In this document: in pieces, positions 18,040 to 26,406 of the stretch | How positions within the stretch are numbered: the stretch's first letter is position 1 | How the letters are laid out: every line of letters starts with the position of its first letter | NCBI GenBank assembly: GCA_002405165.1 | Contig: DHLF01000006.1 | Location: 4,882 to 68,881 of the forward strand | DNA length: 64,000 nucleotides | Reading direction: 5' to 3' | From: Christensenella sp. UBA4675 | Lineage (GTDB): Bacteria > Bacillota > Clostridia > Christensenellales > Borkfalkiaceae | Position numbers and translations under genes: made by a program | Notes under the pieces: model-generated | Database searches by the model: none | What the model saw: only the letters and a program-made list of their open reading frames with translations | Told to the model about the DNA's origin: nothing

Positions 18040-18183
18040 TTACAAATCTTTATCTTTCTTTTTATTGGAATTTAATAGTTGAGGGTCTAATTCGTCTAGC
18101 GGTTTTTCGTCCTTCATACTCATAACGTAATTATTATAATCTTCTTCCGTCATTTTTGTGATTTTAGTTTTTCTTTTACTCAT
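18040..18183 (-). CDS. Small charged protein, 47 aa, unknown function
   Basis: Too short for usual gene lists. ATG 18183 is preceded by AAAGGAGCATAGTT, a good Shine-Dalgarno at 8-nt spacing, and the frame runs 47 codons to TAA. The product starts MSKRKTKITKMTEEDYNNYV, has an acidic centre (EKPLDELDPQ) and a Lys/Asp tail; no membrane segment and no Cys. I recognise no family. The strong ribosome-binding site argues for a real gene. It lies between fba (convergent) and the Fe-S protein gene. Confidence 0.65.
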   Translation of the reverse strand: MSKRKTKITKMTEEDYNNYVMSMKDEKPLDELDPQLLNSNKKKDKDL

Positions 18184-18269
18184 AACTATGCTCCTTTATT
18201 TTAGTTATGAAAAGTATTTACGGCTTTAAGCTTTTTTATTCTTATTTTTTATTTTTAGGACGAACAACT

Positions 18270-18953
18270 TTATTTTTTTAATTTATTTTTGGGACATACT
18301 GCTATACAAATTCCGCAAACTGCTCCCCTGCCCACGTCTTTATATTTTTTCATATTTTCCGAACACTTTTCCGCAGAGAAAAATTCTTCCCTTACCATTC
18401 CTTCTTTATATACGATTCCGCTTATAGCTCCTGCGGGACAAGATTTAACGCACAAGGTACAATTCCCGCATAAGTTTTCCAAAATATCCCTATTTCGTTG
18501 CAAAGGGCAATCGGTTAAAACGGTACAAAATCTTACCTTTGAGCCGTATTCTTCCGTTAAAAGTAACGCGTTTTTTCCTATATATCCAAGTCCCGACAAT
18601 CTTGCCGAAGTTTTGTGTTGAAAAACTCCCGTAAATAAATTTTTATCTACCGTATTATCGCTTTGACTTGCTCCTATAGGAAAAGCGTTATACCCCTTTT
18701 TTTCCAAATATAATACCGTTGACAAAGCGAGCTGGTCTAGTCTTGTATTTACCGTTCTGTAATGATGAAAATACGATATAGACGGTCTTTCCTTTATAGT
18801 AGCAAGAACGGCGTCCGACAATTTTACGGCAATAGATACGCTATACTTTAACGCGGGAAAATCTTTAAGCGGAGCGTAAGGCAGTTCGCAAAAACCAACT
18901 AAAGACGCTCCTTCCGACGTAAGCAAATTTTCTATTTCATTTTCTATACTCAT
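18270..18953 (-). CDS. Double 4Fe-4S cluster protein related to epoxyqueuosine reductase
   Basis: 227 aa. The C-terminal part has two ferredoxin-like cluster motifs: CGNCTLCVKSCPAGAI and AVCGICIAVCPKNK. The N-terminal 120 residues resemble the QueG family's reductase region, but the protein is much shorter than true QueG (about 310-380 aa), so this is the generic QueG-like electron-transfer group rather than proven QueG. Tgt and queA occur elsewhere in the window, so a queuosine role is possible but unproven. The start ATG 18953 overlaps the dtd stop (ATGA), indicating coupled translation. Confidence 0.75.
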   Translation of the reverse strand: MSIENEIENLLTSEGASLVGFCELPYAPLKDFPALKYSVSIAVKLSDAVLATIKERPSISYFHHYRTVNTRLDQLALSTVLYLEKKGYNAFPIGASQSDNTVDKNLFTGVFQHKTSARLSGLGYIGKNALLLTEEYGSKVRFCTVLTDCPLQRNRDILENLCGNCTLCVKSCPAGAISGIVYKEGMVREEFFSAEKCSENMKKYKDVGRGAVCGICIAVCPKNKLKK

Positions 18954-19384
18954 AATTCGTAAATAATCGTGCAAGGACCTATATTGACTTGTTCAATCGT
19001 CATATCCCCGCCAAAAACTCCTTTTTTTATCGAAAGCCCGTAAGCACTTAAATCCGTTAAGAATTTTTCGTAGTAACAATTAGCTAGTTCCGGATTCATT
19101 GCGAGAATAAAACTAGGTCTATTTCCACCCGAACAATCGGCAAGCAAGGTAAATTGCGAAACGCATAAAATTTCTCCACCGACGTCTAAAACAGATTTAT
19201 TCATCTTTCCGTTTTCATCTTCGAAAATACGCATATTAACAACTTTTTTCGCCACCTTAGAAATTTTATCTTCACTATCGCCTTCTTGCGCGCCAAAATA
19301 AACTACAAGCCCCTTATTTATTTTACTTAAAAATTCTCCGCAAGTAAGTTTAGCCTTACTCACCCTTTGTATCACTACTTTCAT
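18950..19384 (-). CDS. dtd: D-aminoacyl-tRNA deacylase
   Basis: 144 aa. Removes D-amino acids from mischarged tRNA. MKVVIQRVSKAKL start, SQFTLLADCSGGNRPSF carries the conserved SQFTL site, and the C-terminal NIGPCTIIYEL matches NxGPVT with Val replaced by Cys. ATG 19384 is chosen over an upstream in-frame ATG at 19405 because AAGGA lies 8 nt before it and MKVVIQRV is the family N-terminus. It overlaps the end of the CPBP gene by 29 nt in another frame. Confidence 0.94.
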   Translation of the reverse strand: MKVVIQRVSKAKLTCGEFLSKINKGLVVYFGAQEGDSEDKISKVAKKVVNMRIFEDENGKMNKSVLDVGGEILCVSQFTLLADCSGGNRPSFILAMNPELANCYYEKFLTDLSAYGLSIKKGVFGGDMTIEQVNIGPCTIIYEL

Positions 19385-20168
19385 TTTCTTTTTCCTTATA
19401 AACATTTATAAAAACAAAAATTCCGTAAATTACAGTAAATATCGATAAAATTAAAGTCGTTAAAATAGACGCTTTATCCCATATATTTCCACACGCCACG
19501 CCGTAGTCGGTCATAAGTCCGCCAAAATCGAAAATAAAATGCAGAATAATCGGCATATATAAGGATTTAGACGCATAATAAGAAAAACAACAAATTAAAC
19601 CGATTAAAAAAGAGTATCCTAACTGCATTAAAAGGTAAACTACGTTAAACGAAAAGGCGTTTACCAAATGACAAACTGAAAAAATAAGCGAGCCTACAAC
19701 TATTTTTTTAAAAAGCGTGTTTATCTTTTTAAAATTTTCTAAATTTTTTAAGACAAGTCCCCTAAAACAAACTTCTTCAAAAACGGAAATAGTTAAACAT
19801 AACACGCAATATATAGGAAATTTTTTATTTATAATAAATTTAGCATTTCCGCCTATAACCGAAACGAAAGGAATATTGTTTAAACAAACCAAATAAAAAG
19901 GAAATAATATTAAAGAGCTTTTAAAAAAAGATTTGACGTTAAATTTTAAAACGTTTTGTTCGTTTAATGCAAACAATAAATATACGGGAAAAATAACGGT
20001 TATTGCTTTTAATATCGAATAAAAAAGCATATCGAAACTTTGCCCTAAATGAAATAAATCGGCAATTTTAATATTTGGAATGCTAGACGCGCCGACGCAA
20101 TATAAAATTATAAGTAACAAAAATTCAAGGGGTTTTCCCTTTTGATAATCAACTAAACTTTTATTCAT
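19356..20168 (-). CDS. CPBP family intramembrane metalloprotease (second copy)
   Basis: 270 aa polytopic membrane protein, about seven to eight hydrophobic segments. Motifs EEVCFRGLVLKN (EExxxR), FSVCHLVN (FxxxH) and HFIFDFGG (HxxxD) define the CPBP metal site; the last has Asp where the 14196 protein has Asn. Only distantly similar to that protein, so not a recent duplicate. Starts inside the Nudix gene's end (8-nt overlap) and overlaps dtd. Substrate unknown. Confidence 0.83.
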   Translation of the reverse strand: MNKSLVDYQKGKPLEFLLLIILYCVGASSIPNIKIADLFHLGQSFDMLFYSILKAITVIFPVYLLFALNEQNVLKFNVKSFFKSSLILFPFYLVCLNNIPFVSVIGGNAKFIINKKFPIYCVLCLTISVFEEVCFRGLVLKNLENFKKINTLFKKIVVGSLIFSVCHLVNAFSFNVVYLLMQLGYSFLIGLICCFSYYASKSLYMPIILHFIFDFGGLMTDYGVACGNIWDKASILTTLILSIFTVIYGIFVFINVYKEKENESSDTKGE

Positions 20169-20694
20169 AAATTTTAGTTCTATACATTAGCAGTGAGCAT
20201 ATGGTTTTTGCGTCTTTAATGCTTCCGTCTTTAATTTTTTCGTACAACTCGTTTAAAGGAACCCATTCGTAAGACAAAAATTCGTCTTCGTCCAGCTTTT
20301 GTTTTCCAAAAGTAAAATCTTCACATAAATAAAGATATAATTTTTCGTTTGTATAACCGGGCGTGGGATATATGCAAGTTAGATATTTTAAACTATTAGC
20401 TTTTATTCCGGTTTCTTCTTCGAGTTCCCTTATCCCCGCCATTTCGGGCAGTTCGCCTTTTTCAAGTTTGCCTGCGGGAATTTCCGCCAACTCTTCTTTG
20501 TAAGCATATCTAAATTGTTTTACGATTAAAGCTTTGCCGTCTTTTACGACTAAAACGCCTACCCCGCCGTTATGGGATATTTCTTCTCTAAAACTTTCTT
20601 TCCCGTTGGGAAGTTTTACTCTATCTACCCTTAAACTTATAACTTTTCCGTTATAAATTTCTTTTCCGTCTATTTTATCTTCTTGATATTTCAT
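20161..20694 (-). CDS. nudF: Nudix hydrolase, ADP-ribose pyrophosphatase type
   Basis: 177 aa. A Nudix box is present at about residues 76-98, with GKLEKGELPEMAGIRELEEE running into TGI and REL-EE metal ligands. The surrounding layout (IVKQFRYAYKEELAEIPAGKLE) matches ADP-ribose pyrophosphatases that recycle ADP-ribose. The start overlaps the upstream hypothetical gene by 20 nt. Part of the minus-strand operon 21379-18270. Confidence 0.88.
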   Translation of the reverse strand: MKYQEDKIDGKEIYNGKVISLRVDRVKLPNGKESFREEISHNGGVGVLVVKDGKALIVKQFRYAYKEELAEIPAGKLEKGELPEMAGIRELEEETGIKANSLKYLTCIYPTPGYTNEKLYLYLCEDFTFGKQKLDEDEFLSYEWVPLNELYEKIKDGSIKDAKTICSLLMYRTKIYE

Positions 20695-21379
20695 TTCTGT
20701 TTTCTAAAAGCTCCCCGATTTTGTCAACGTATTCTTTCATTTTTTTATACTCTTTAAGCGACGCTTTCAGTCCGTAATACGCCACTTCCGAATTAGATAA
20801 ATTCAACGTAATACTTTCTATAATTTTGTTTATGAAATAAATAGCTAATTTTCTATCTTCGGTTTTAATTTTTTGGCAATATAACTGATTTTTTACGCTA
20901 TCCAAAAACGATATTTCTTTTTTCGAAGAACTAGATTGCTCGTTCTCTTCCTTTTTAATCAAATTTTCCATATCTTCTATTACGGAAACTATATCTTGAT
21001 AAAAACGCTTTACGATTAAAAACCAAAAAGAAGAAAACCTATCTTTATAAACGTTTCCGAAAAAATAATTGTCCAAAATTTCGTTTAGCATTACTTTTCC
21101 GCTGTAAATTTCGTACATAAGCGAATAACAAAAAGCAATAGCGTCTTGCCTATCGCTTGGAACTTTTACGCTTTTATCCCCGTTTTTATCTACAAAACAC
21201 TTACTTTTTGCAGAATAATAGTCGTAGTTTTGCGTACAACGTTCTACAATGGAATATATAAGTTCGTTTTTTGCGATAAAAGCGAGCAAATTATATAGCT
21301 TTTGTTCACACATTATAAATCCGCCGACGTAAACGTCGTCGCATTTTTCCTTAAAAGAATCTAAAAAACTTTTTTCCAC
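20675..21379 (-). CDS. Unrecognised helical protein, first gene of operon
   Basis: 234 aa starting with GTG at 21379; AAGGAGAG at 4-nt spacing marks this start, while the longer frame begins at or upstream of the promoter. N-terminus VEKSFLDSFKEKCDD. Mostly alpha-helical and charged, with a Ser-rich linker (NEQSSSSKKE) near residue 150 and no clear membrane segment or catalytic motif. I recognise no family. It heads an operon with Nudix, CPBP, dtd and the Fe-S gene under the promoter at 21405-21433. Confidence 0.7.
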   Translation of the reverse strand: MEKSFLDSFKEKCDDVYVGGFIMCEQKLYNLLAFIAKNELIYSIVERCTQNYDYYSAKSKCFVDKNGDKSVKVPSDRQDAIAFCYSLMYEIYSGKVMLNEILDNYFFGNVYKDRFSSFWFLIVKRFYQDIVSVIEDMENLIKKEENEQSSSSKKEISFLDSVKNQLYCQKIKTEDRKLAIYFINKIIESITLNLSNSEVAYYGLKASLKEYKKMKEYVDKIGELLENRNEISRR

Positions 21380-21404
21380 TTTACTCTCCTTGTAGTTAAA
21401 AAAA

Positions 21405-21433
21405 ATTATACCACAATTTATCGGGTAATTCAA
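21405..21433 (-). promoter_or_regulatory. Promoter of the 21379-18270 operon
   Basis: Minus-strand TTGAAT (21433-21428), 17-nt spacer, TATAAT (21410-21405). Back-to-back with the DUF4364 promoter. Confidence 0.78.
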
Positions 21434-21451
21434 GATTTTTTTTATATATGG

Positions 21452-21480
21452 TTGATTTTTAAAAAAATGTTTATTATAAT
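21452..21480 (+). promoter_or_regulatory. Promoter of the DUF4364 operon
   Basis: TTGATT (21452-21457), 17-nt spacer, TATAAT (21475-21480), 40 nt before the ATG. Confidence 0.75.
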
Positions 21481-21520
21481 AATTTCTGCTTTATAGCTTT
21501 ATTTAACAAAGGAGATTTTT

Positions 21521-22048
21521 ATGTCAATTCAAGGCGAACCGCTAGTAAACAAATTGATGCTTTTGTTTTTATTTGACAAAATGGAAGTTCCGCTTACGGA
21601 CAACACCTTGATTGAAATTTGTACGGCGCAAAAAAATCAGTGGCTTAACTACATGGATTTCGTAGAAACCAAAGACGCGCTTTTGGAAGACGATTTTATA
21701 ACTAATCTTTCCCAAAACGGTTCTCCTATATACTCAATTACGGCAACGGGAAGGGCGTGTCTTGCGGATTTTTATACAAATATTCCACACTCCGTAAGGG
21801 AAGAAATTTCTAACTTTGTAAAACAAAACAAGATAAATTATAGAGTTAAGCAAGAATGCGTTTCAGACTTTTTTAAGAATAAAGACGGTTCTTACACGGT
21901 AGTTTTAAAGAGTTTGGAATTGCAACAACCGCTTTTTGAGCTTAAAATTAAAGTTCCTAACAAGCAACTTGCAAAGCAAATTCATTTAAACTGGCCGAAA
22001 AAGGCAAAATTTATTATGCAAAACGTATACGAAATTTTAGTGGAGTGA
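21521..22048 (+). CDS. DUF4364 family protein (winged-helix-like)
   Basis: 175 aa. The sequence pattern (start region LVNKLMLLFLFDKMEVPLTD, then ITATGRACLADFYTNIP) matches the Clostridial DUF4364 family, thought to have a PadR-like winged-helix N-terminal half and a ligand- or dimer-forming second half. Its biological role is not established. A strong AAAGGAG precedes ATG 21521. It is followed 6 nt later by the TSCPD gene and then a membrane protein, one operon. Confidence 0.75.
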   Translation: MSIQGEPLVNKLMLLFLFDKMEVPLTDNTLIEICTAQKNQWLNYMDFVETKDALLEDDFITNLSQNGSPIYSITATGRACLADFYTNIPHSVREEISNFVKQNKINYRVKQECVSDFFKNKDGSYTVVLKSLELQQPLFELKIKVPNKQLAKQIHLNWPKKAKFIMQNVYEILVE

Positions 22049-22054
22049 TAAATT

Positions 22055-22309
22055 ATGAATTATATACCGACAGGGGTTTGCGCCCGTCAAATTTCTTTTG
22101 ACGTTGAAAACGGAAAAGTTAAAAACGTAGTATTTTACGGCGGTTGCACGGGAAATACGCAAGGAATTTCTAAATTGTGCGAAGGTAGAGATATTAGAGA
22201 ACTTATAACTTTACTAGAAGGAATTAAATGTAGAAACTCTACTTCTTGCCCCGACCAACTATCAAAAGCACTAAAAAAATATCTAATCGATAACGGAGAA
22301 AAATTATGA
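22055..22309 (+). CDS. TSCPD domain protein (TIGR03905 type)
   Basis: 84 aa. Four conserved Cys in the pattern GVCARQI, GGCTGNTQGI, GIKCRNST and SCPDQL; the motif TSCPDQL names the domain. The same domain occurs at the C-terminus of vitamin-B12-dependent ribonucleotide reductases, where it is presumed to bind metal. Free-standing copies like this are common in Clostridia and uncharacterised. The stop overlaps the next start by 4 nt. Confidence 0.88.
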   Translation: MNYIPTGVCARQISFDVENGKVKNVVFYGGCTGNTQGISKLCEGRDIRELITLLEGIKCRNSTSCPDQLSKALKKYLIDNGEKL

Positions 22310-23202
22310 ATTTTAAAAACGCTTTAAAAGTGAGCTTTTTGGAATATAAAACGTACTTAAAAAGCTTATTGTATAGAATAGTACTTTTCGTATTGTTTTC
22401 AACAATTTCATATGCGTTATTGAAAGATTTTCTAAATTCCGTTTTCTCTTCTAACTCGTTATCGGCGTTATGGAAATCCGTAAAAGACGCTTTTACGCAA
22501 TTTGCAAAAGGTAAAGGCTGGACTAACGGAAAAATTATTGCCGAAAACTTTAAGTCTTTATTAAAAGTTGTTTTTAAACAAATTAACGAAAACGCTTTAA
22601 ACGTATGTTTTACGCTTATTTCTTTTATAGTTTTAGGCACGCTTAACGCTTTATCAGACGTTGCAATTACTAACGTTTTTTACAACTATATGACTTCTAA
22701 AACCAAATGCGGATTTTTTAGTTCTATGGTAAGAAACTTTAAAAAAGGTATAGTTTATTCGATTTTCTACTCTTTATATAACCTTTTAATTTTGGTTTTA
22801 CTTTGCTTTATTTCTATCGGGTTAATTTTCGCGTTAATGAACGTTATAGGATTTTTCGTAATGCCCGTAGTTATTCTTTTGTTTATATTGGCTTTTTCAA
22901 TAAAACAAAGACTTATTTCACTGGTACTACCGAATATGATTGCAAAGGGCGAAAACGTATTTAAAAGCATAAAAGAAACTAAATTAGAAAACTTTTTCGA
23001 CGTACTGATAAAATATACGATAGCTTATTTCTCAGGTTTAACTCTAAGCGTTTTATTGCTTGTCTTCACTTTCGGAGCGGGTTCGATTTTATTTTTCCCG
23101 TTATTTTCCATTATAATAAACGTTATGGGTTTAACTGCGTACTTTGAAACGCACAAACAAAAATATTATTTATCCGATAAAGAAATTTACGACCCGAATT
23201 AA
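22306..23202 (+). CDS. Polytopic membrane protein, unknown function
   Basis: 298 aa with about six transmembrane segments (for example VCFTLISFIVLGTLNALSDV and SIGLIFALMNVIGFFVMPVV), Lys-rich cytoplasmic ends and a soluble stretch near 40-90. No catalytic motif seen. The layout is reminiscent of small membrane-domain families such as those around GPDPase or DUF975, but I cannot assign one. ATG 22306 overlaps the TSCPD stop, so translation is coupled. Confidence 0.75.
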   Translation: MNFKNALKVSFLEYKTYLKSLLYRIVLFVLFSTISYALLKDFLNSVFSSNSLSALWKSVKDAFTQFAKGKGWTNGKIIAENFKSLLKVVFKQINENALNVCFTLISFIVLGTLNALSDVAITNVFYNYMTSKTKCGFFSSMVRNFKKGIVYSIFYSLYNLLILVLLCFISIGLIFALMNVIGFFVMPVVILLFILAFSIKQRLISLVLPNMIAKGENVFKSIKETKLENFFDVLIKYTIAYFSGLTLSVLLLVFTFGAGSILFFPLFSIIINVMGLTAYFETHKQKYYLSDKEIYDPN

Positions 23203-23235
23203 ATTTTAGCTTAAAGCTATTTTTACCATAACTTT

Positions 23236-23267
23236 TAAGCCACGCTTGATTAGTCAAGCGTGGCTTA
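23236..23267. terminator. Bidirectional terminator
   Basis: Perfect 14-bp stem (23236-23249 with 23254-23267) and TTAG loop between two convergent genes; T-rich on both sides. Confidence 0.88.
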
Positions 23268-23271
23268 TTTT

Positions 23272-24915
23272 TTATTCGGTTTTTTTGTTTAAAATTTCTT
23301 CTAAAAGTTTTTTACTTTTGGTTTTGTTTGTTTTTAATATTTTAAAAAAGTTTGCAACTAATTGTTGCTCATTTTGTAAGCAATATATTAAAATTGCTCC
23401 CGCCAAATCTTCTTTAACGCAATCAGCCTTAGCCGAAATATATTTTTCTTCAAACTCTAGCGCGTTTGCGACAAATTCTCGATTTATAAAAACGGGTAAT
23501 CTTCCGTAAACAAAACAAAATGCTCTTTTAAAATTATCGTTTTTAAAATCTTCAGCAGATAAAAAGTTTATTCTTGTATAAAAATCCGGTAAAGCTACTC
23601 CCCTGCTTTTTGCGTATCCGTTATATACTAACGATTCTATTATCGACGATTTTATTTCTACGTTTATAGACTCAAACAACAATAAATCGGCAAGAATTTC
23701 CGTAAAAAATTTTTTTTCGCCTTTAGAAAAAAGTTCTATGATTAACAGCCAAAACTTTTTATCGTCTAAATCGCACGCGTAATCAACCATTTCCAAACAA
23801 TCTTTTTCAGACAATTTTTTTAATTCGTTTTTATCTTTTACACATTCCTTTACAATATTAAGAAAATCATTTTTAAGACATAAAGGATAATCGTATAATT
23901 CCTGCAATTTATGATTTTTATCTTCTAATCCGTTCTTCATAGAATCTAAAACGAATTTATATTTGCAAGAGTGAGTAAGCATATAAGCTTTTTTTAATTC
24001 TCTTATGCCGAATTCTTTTTTGTCCGTTAAATACAAACAAACCGATTTCATAAAAATCGCGCCGTCGTCGTAAGGATCGCTACGAAGATATTGATTTATA
24101 TACTTTAAAGCTTTTTCGTAATCAGAAAACATAGTTACCAAAAATTCAGCAATTAAAAAATTGTCAGAATTTTTAGTTGTTTTTACGTTTAATAGCTTTT
24201 CTAAATAAAAATCTCTTTGTTTTACAAGTTCCTTATCATTTTCGCTATACACGTCTAATATGTTTATAAAGCTACAATATTGCTCTACGGTAGGCTTATA
24301 ATTATTAAAGAATTCGTAAAGCTTTTCCAAAGATTTTTCTTTATCTTCTTTCATAAAATAACAAACGCCTAATTTTAAAATAGCCTGTTCGTAATATTTA
24401 CTGTCTTTTTCTATACAAGATAATTCTTCTATCGCCTTTTCATAATCTTTTTCATAATACGCCTGAACGCCTTTGTTAAAATTTTTAAAACGCTTATCTT
24501 TTTCTACTAATTTAAATTTCGGCTTTTCTTTTAATTCGACAGAATTTAAAAAATCGTATATTTCTTCTTGATAAACATTTTCGCCGTTGCTGAAAAACTT
24601 CCAAAACTCTTCTAGAAGAGAAACTGCAAATTTATCCCTTTCCCCGCGAATACAGGCAATTATCGCTTCTAAAATGGCTTCTTTCCTTTCTTTCGAAGGA
24701 CATAAGTCGGCGTATTTTAAATAATTGAACGCGCTTGAATCGTAATCGCCCGTAAGTAAATACAATTCGCCGAGTTTTTTGTAAATTATACTATCTTTTT
24801 TAAAATATAGGCAATCGTTTAAAAGAACGGATATAGCGCCTATTAAATCGCCGTTATCCCTTCTTTCATCGCTAATTTTTATTAAAGTAGTAACGTCTTT
24901 TTTAAATTCTATCAT
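23272..24915 (-). CDS. TPR-repeat protein
   Basis: 547 aa, all helical, with tetratricopeptide-like units visible near residues 35-75 (IIYKKLGELYLLTGDYDSSA), 150-185 (KGVQAYYEKDYEKAIEELSC) and 255-310. No signal peptide or membrane segment, so probably a cytoplasmic scaffold. Last gene of a minus-strand operon; its ATG overlaps the hslO stop by 4 nt, suggesting a partnership with Hsp33 or the same stress context (inference). Confidence 0.8.
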   Translation of the reverse strand: MIEFKKDVTTLIKISDERRDNGDLIGAISVLLNDCLYFKKDSIIYKKLGELYLLTGDYDSSAFNYLKYADLCPSKERKEAILEAIIACIRGERDKFAVSLLEEFWKFFSNGENVYQEEIYDFLNSVELKEKPKFKLVEKDKRFKNFNKGVQAYYEKDYEKAIEELSCIEKDSKYYEQAILKLGVCYFMKEDKEKSLEKLYEFFNNYKPTVEQYCSFINILDVYSENDKELVKQRDFYLEKLLNVKTTKNSDNFLIAEFLVTMFSDYEKALKYINQYLRSDPYDDGAIFMKSVCLYLTDKKEFGIRELKKAYMLTHSCKYKFVLDSMKNGLEDKNHKLQELYDYPLCLKNDFLNIVKECVKDKNELKKLSEKDCLEMVDYACDLDDKKFWLLIIELFSKGEKKFFTEILADLLLFESINVEIKSSIIESLVYNGYAKSRGVALPDFYTRINFLSAEDFKNDNFKRAFCFVYGRLPVFINREFVANALEFEEKYISAKADCVKEDLAGAILIYCLQNEQQLVANFFKILKTNKTKSKKLLEEILNKKTE

Positions 24916-25679
24916 ACATCTTTAAATAATTCTTCAATCATTTTTTTATCATAAGTATATTTTTTATTGCAAAAATGACAGATAACTTCTACATTCCCCC
25001 TTTCTTTTATAATATTTTCGCATTCTTTTTTCCCTACGGATATTAAAACTTTTTCTATTTGTTCGTTAGAACATAAACATTTAAAAATCATTTGTTTTTC
25101 GGTTGCATAACAACCGTCTTTTTTGAAAAGCTCTAATTGATCGGACACGCTTTTTTCAACGTTTTCTAAAACGTAATCTATACTATCCCCGTCGGCGTCC
25201 GGCAAACATTGATAAAATATCGCCCTTAATTTATTTTCCTGTTCGTTTACTTCTATTTTAAAATCGATAAAAATTTGCTCGCTTTGCGAGTAATACGCTT
25301 TTAACCCGATTAAAATCCCGCCGTCAAAAAAACAACTGCCTGAATATACGTTTTTAAGCCCTAAATCTTTAATAACCGTAATTTTACTTGTTTCGCCTGC
25401 TTCAACTTCGTTTATACAGGCTTTTATATTTCCGTTTCCGTCGCCGAAATAATTTAAGTTATAACCTTTTTTAAGTCTTAAATTTATACTCATATTGTCG
25501 GTGGAATTTTTTAAAAAAGACGTCATATACCCACCTACTGCAAGTATTTGTCCCAAATACTTTGCTTTTTCTCCGCTGACGTTATGTATTTCTTTCGCAG
25601 TTTTAAAAACGTCGTCAAACTCGACGTATGCAAAATCCAATTGTTCGTTAAAAGTAAGACCTTTTATAATTTTACCCAT
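24912..25679 (-). CDS. hslO: Redox-regulated chaperone Hsp33
   Basis: 255 aa. Holdase activated by oxidation of a C-terminal zinc centre. The zinc cysteines are CLC (about residue 203) and CHFC (about 234) with the connecting helix EQIEKVLISVGKKECENII; the N-terminal chaperone domain includes GGYMTSFLK and the GDGNGNIKA region. Shorter than the typical 290 aa, mainly by tighter loops. Overlaps the methyltransferase upstream by 8 nt and the TPR gene downstream by 4 nt. Confidence 0.92.
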   Translation of the reverse strand: MGKIIKGLTFNEQLDFAYVEFDDVFKTAKEIHNVSGEKAKYLGQILAVGGYMTSFLKNSTDNMSINLRLKKGYNLNYFGDGNGNIKACINEVEAGETSKITVIKDLGLKNVYSGSCFFDGGILIGLKAYYSQSEQIFIDFKIEVNEQENKLRAIFYQCLPDADGDSIDYVLENVEKSVSDQLELFKKDGCYATEKQMIFKCLCSNEQIEKVLISVGKKECENIIKERGNVEVICHFCNKKYTYDKKMIEELFKDV

Positions 25680-26406
25680 TTTTTTTCACCGTATAATTTA
25701 TTCTTAAAGATTTTTCCGTTATTTCCTTTCCGAATTCGTCCTTTTTTATAAGCGTTAGTCCCGCTTTTACAAGCGCGCTTTCTATTTCGCTTTCGATGTG
25801 TATATATTGAACGTGGCTTTCTTCTTTTTTAATATAAGTTTCGCCGTTTTTTATAAAAAAACTTAAATCCATTTCTACGCTACTTTCTTTTAGCGTGTTA
25901 AACCATAAGTAAGATACGTCTTCTCTATCTTCCCCGAACATGTTGTTCCCTATAACGCTTTTCAACTTATATTCTGAAGAAACGTCAAATAAAAAAATTC
26001 CGCCCGTATTTAAACTTTTTGCAATACTTTTAAAACAATTTACTAATTTTTCTTGTTTAACGTAATTTATTCCGTCGTTTATACACGTAATAAAATCGTA
26101 CTTTTCAAACGTTTTTAAATTGTTTAAATCGCCTTTAAAATAACTAACGTTAAGTCTTTCTTTATCGGATAATAACTTTGCCTGAGTAAGCATTTGCTCG
26201 CTATAATCCATTCCTGACATTCGGTAACCGTTTTTTGCTAAAAATCTGGTAATTATTCCGCTACCGCAAGCTAAATCTAACCCTTTTACTCCGCATGAGT
26301 ATTCTTTTATTAAATTTAAAAGATACTGCGACCATTTTTCATAGTCGCAGTCGGATATTAGTTTTTCATACATCAGCGCAAGCACCGAGTAACTATTATT
26401 TTTCAT
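25672..26406 (-). CDS. SAM-dependent class I methyltransferase
   Basis: 244 aa. The SAM-binding motif I is GLDLACGSGIITRFLAKNG, motif II/acidic loop is MSGMDYSEQML, and FITCINDGINYV corresponds to motif IV. Resembles small-molecule methyltransferases; the substrate is not readable from sequence. Start ATG 26406 lies inside the end of the upstream membrane-protein gene (11-nt overlap). Confidence 0.85.
   Translation of the reverse strand: MKNNSYSVLALMYEKLISDCDYEKWSQYLLNLIKEYSCGVKGLDLACGSGIITRFLAKNGYRMSGMDYSEQMLTQAKLLSDKERLNVSYFKGDLNNLKTFEKYDFITCINDGINYVKQEKLVNCFKSIAKSLNTGGIFLFDVSSEYKLKSVIGNNMFGEDREDVSYLWFNTLKESSVEMDLSFFIKNGETYIKKEESHVQYIHIESEIESALVKAGLTLIKKDEFGKEITEKSLRINYTVKKNG

Noticed and set aside
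14196..20168. Two CPBP proteases as a bacteriocin immunity or processing system
   Set aside because: No precursor peptide with a leader or ABC exporter is near either gene; both sit in housekeeping operons.
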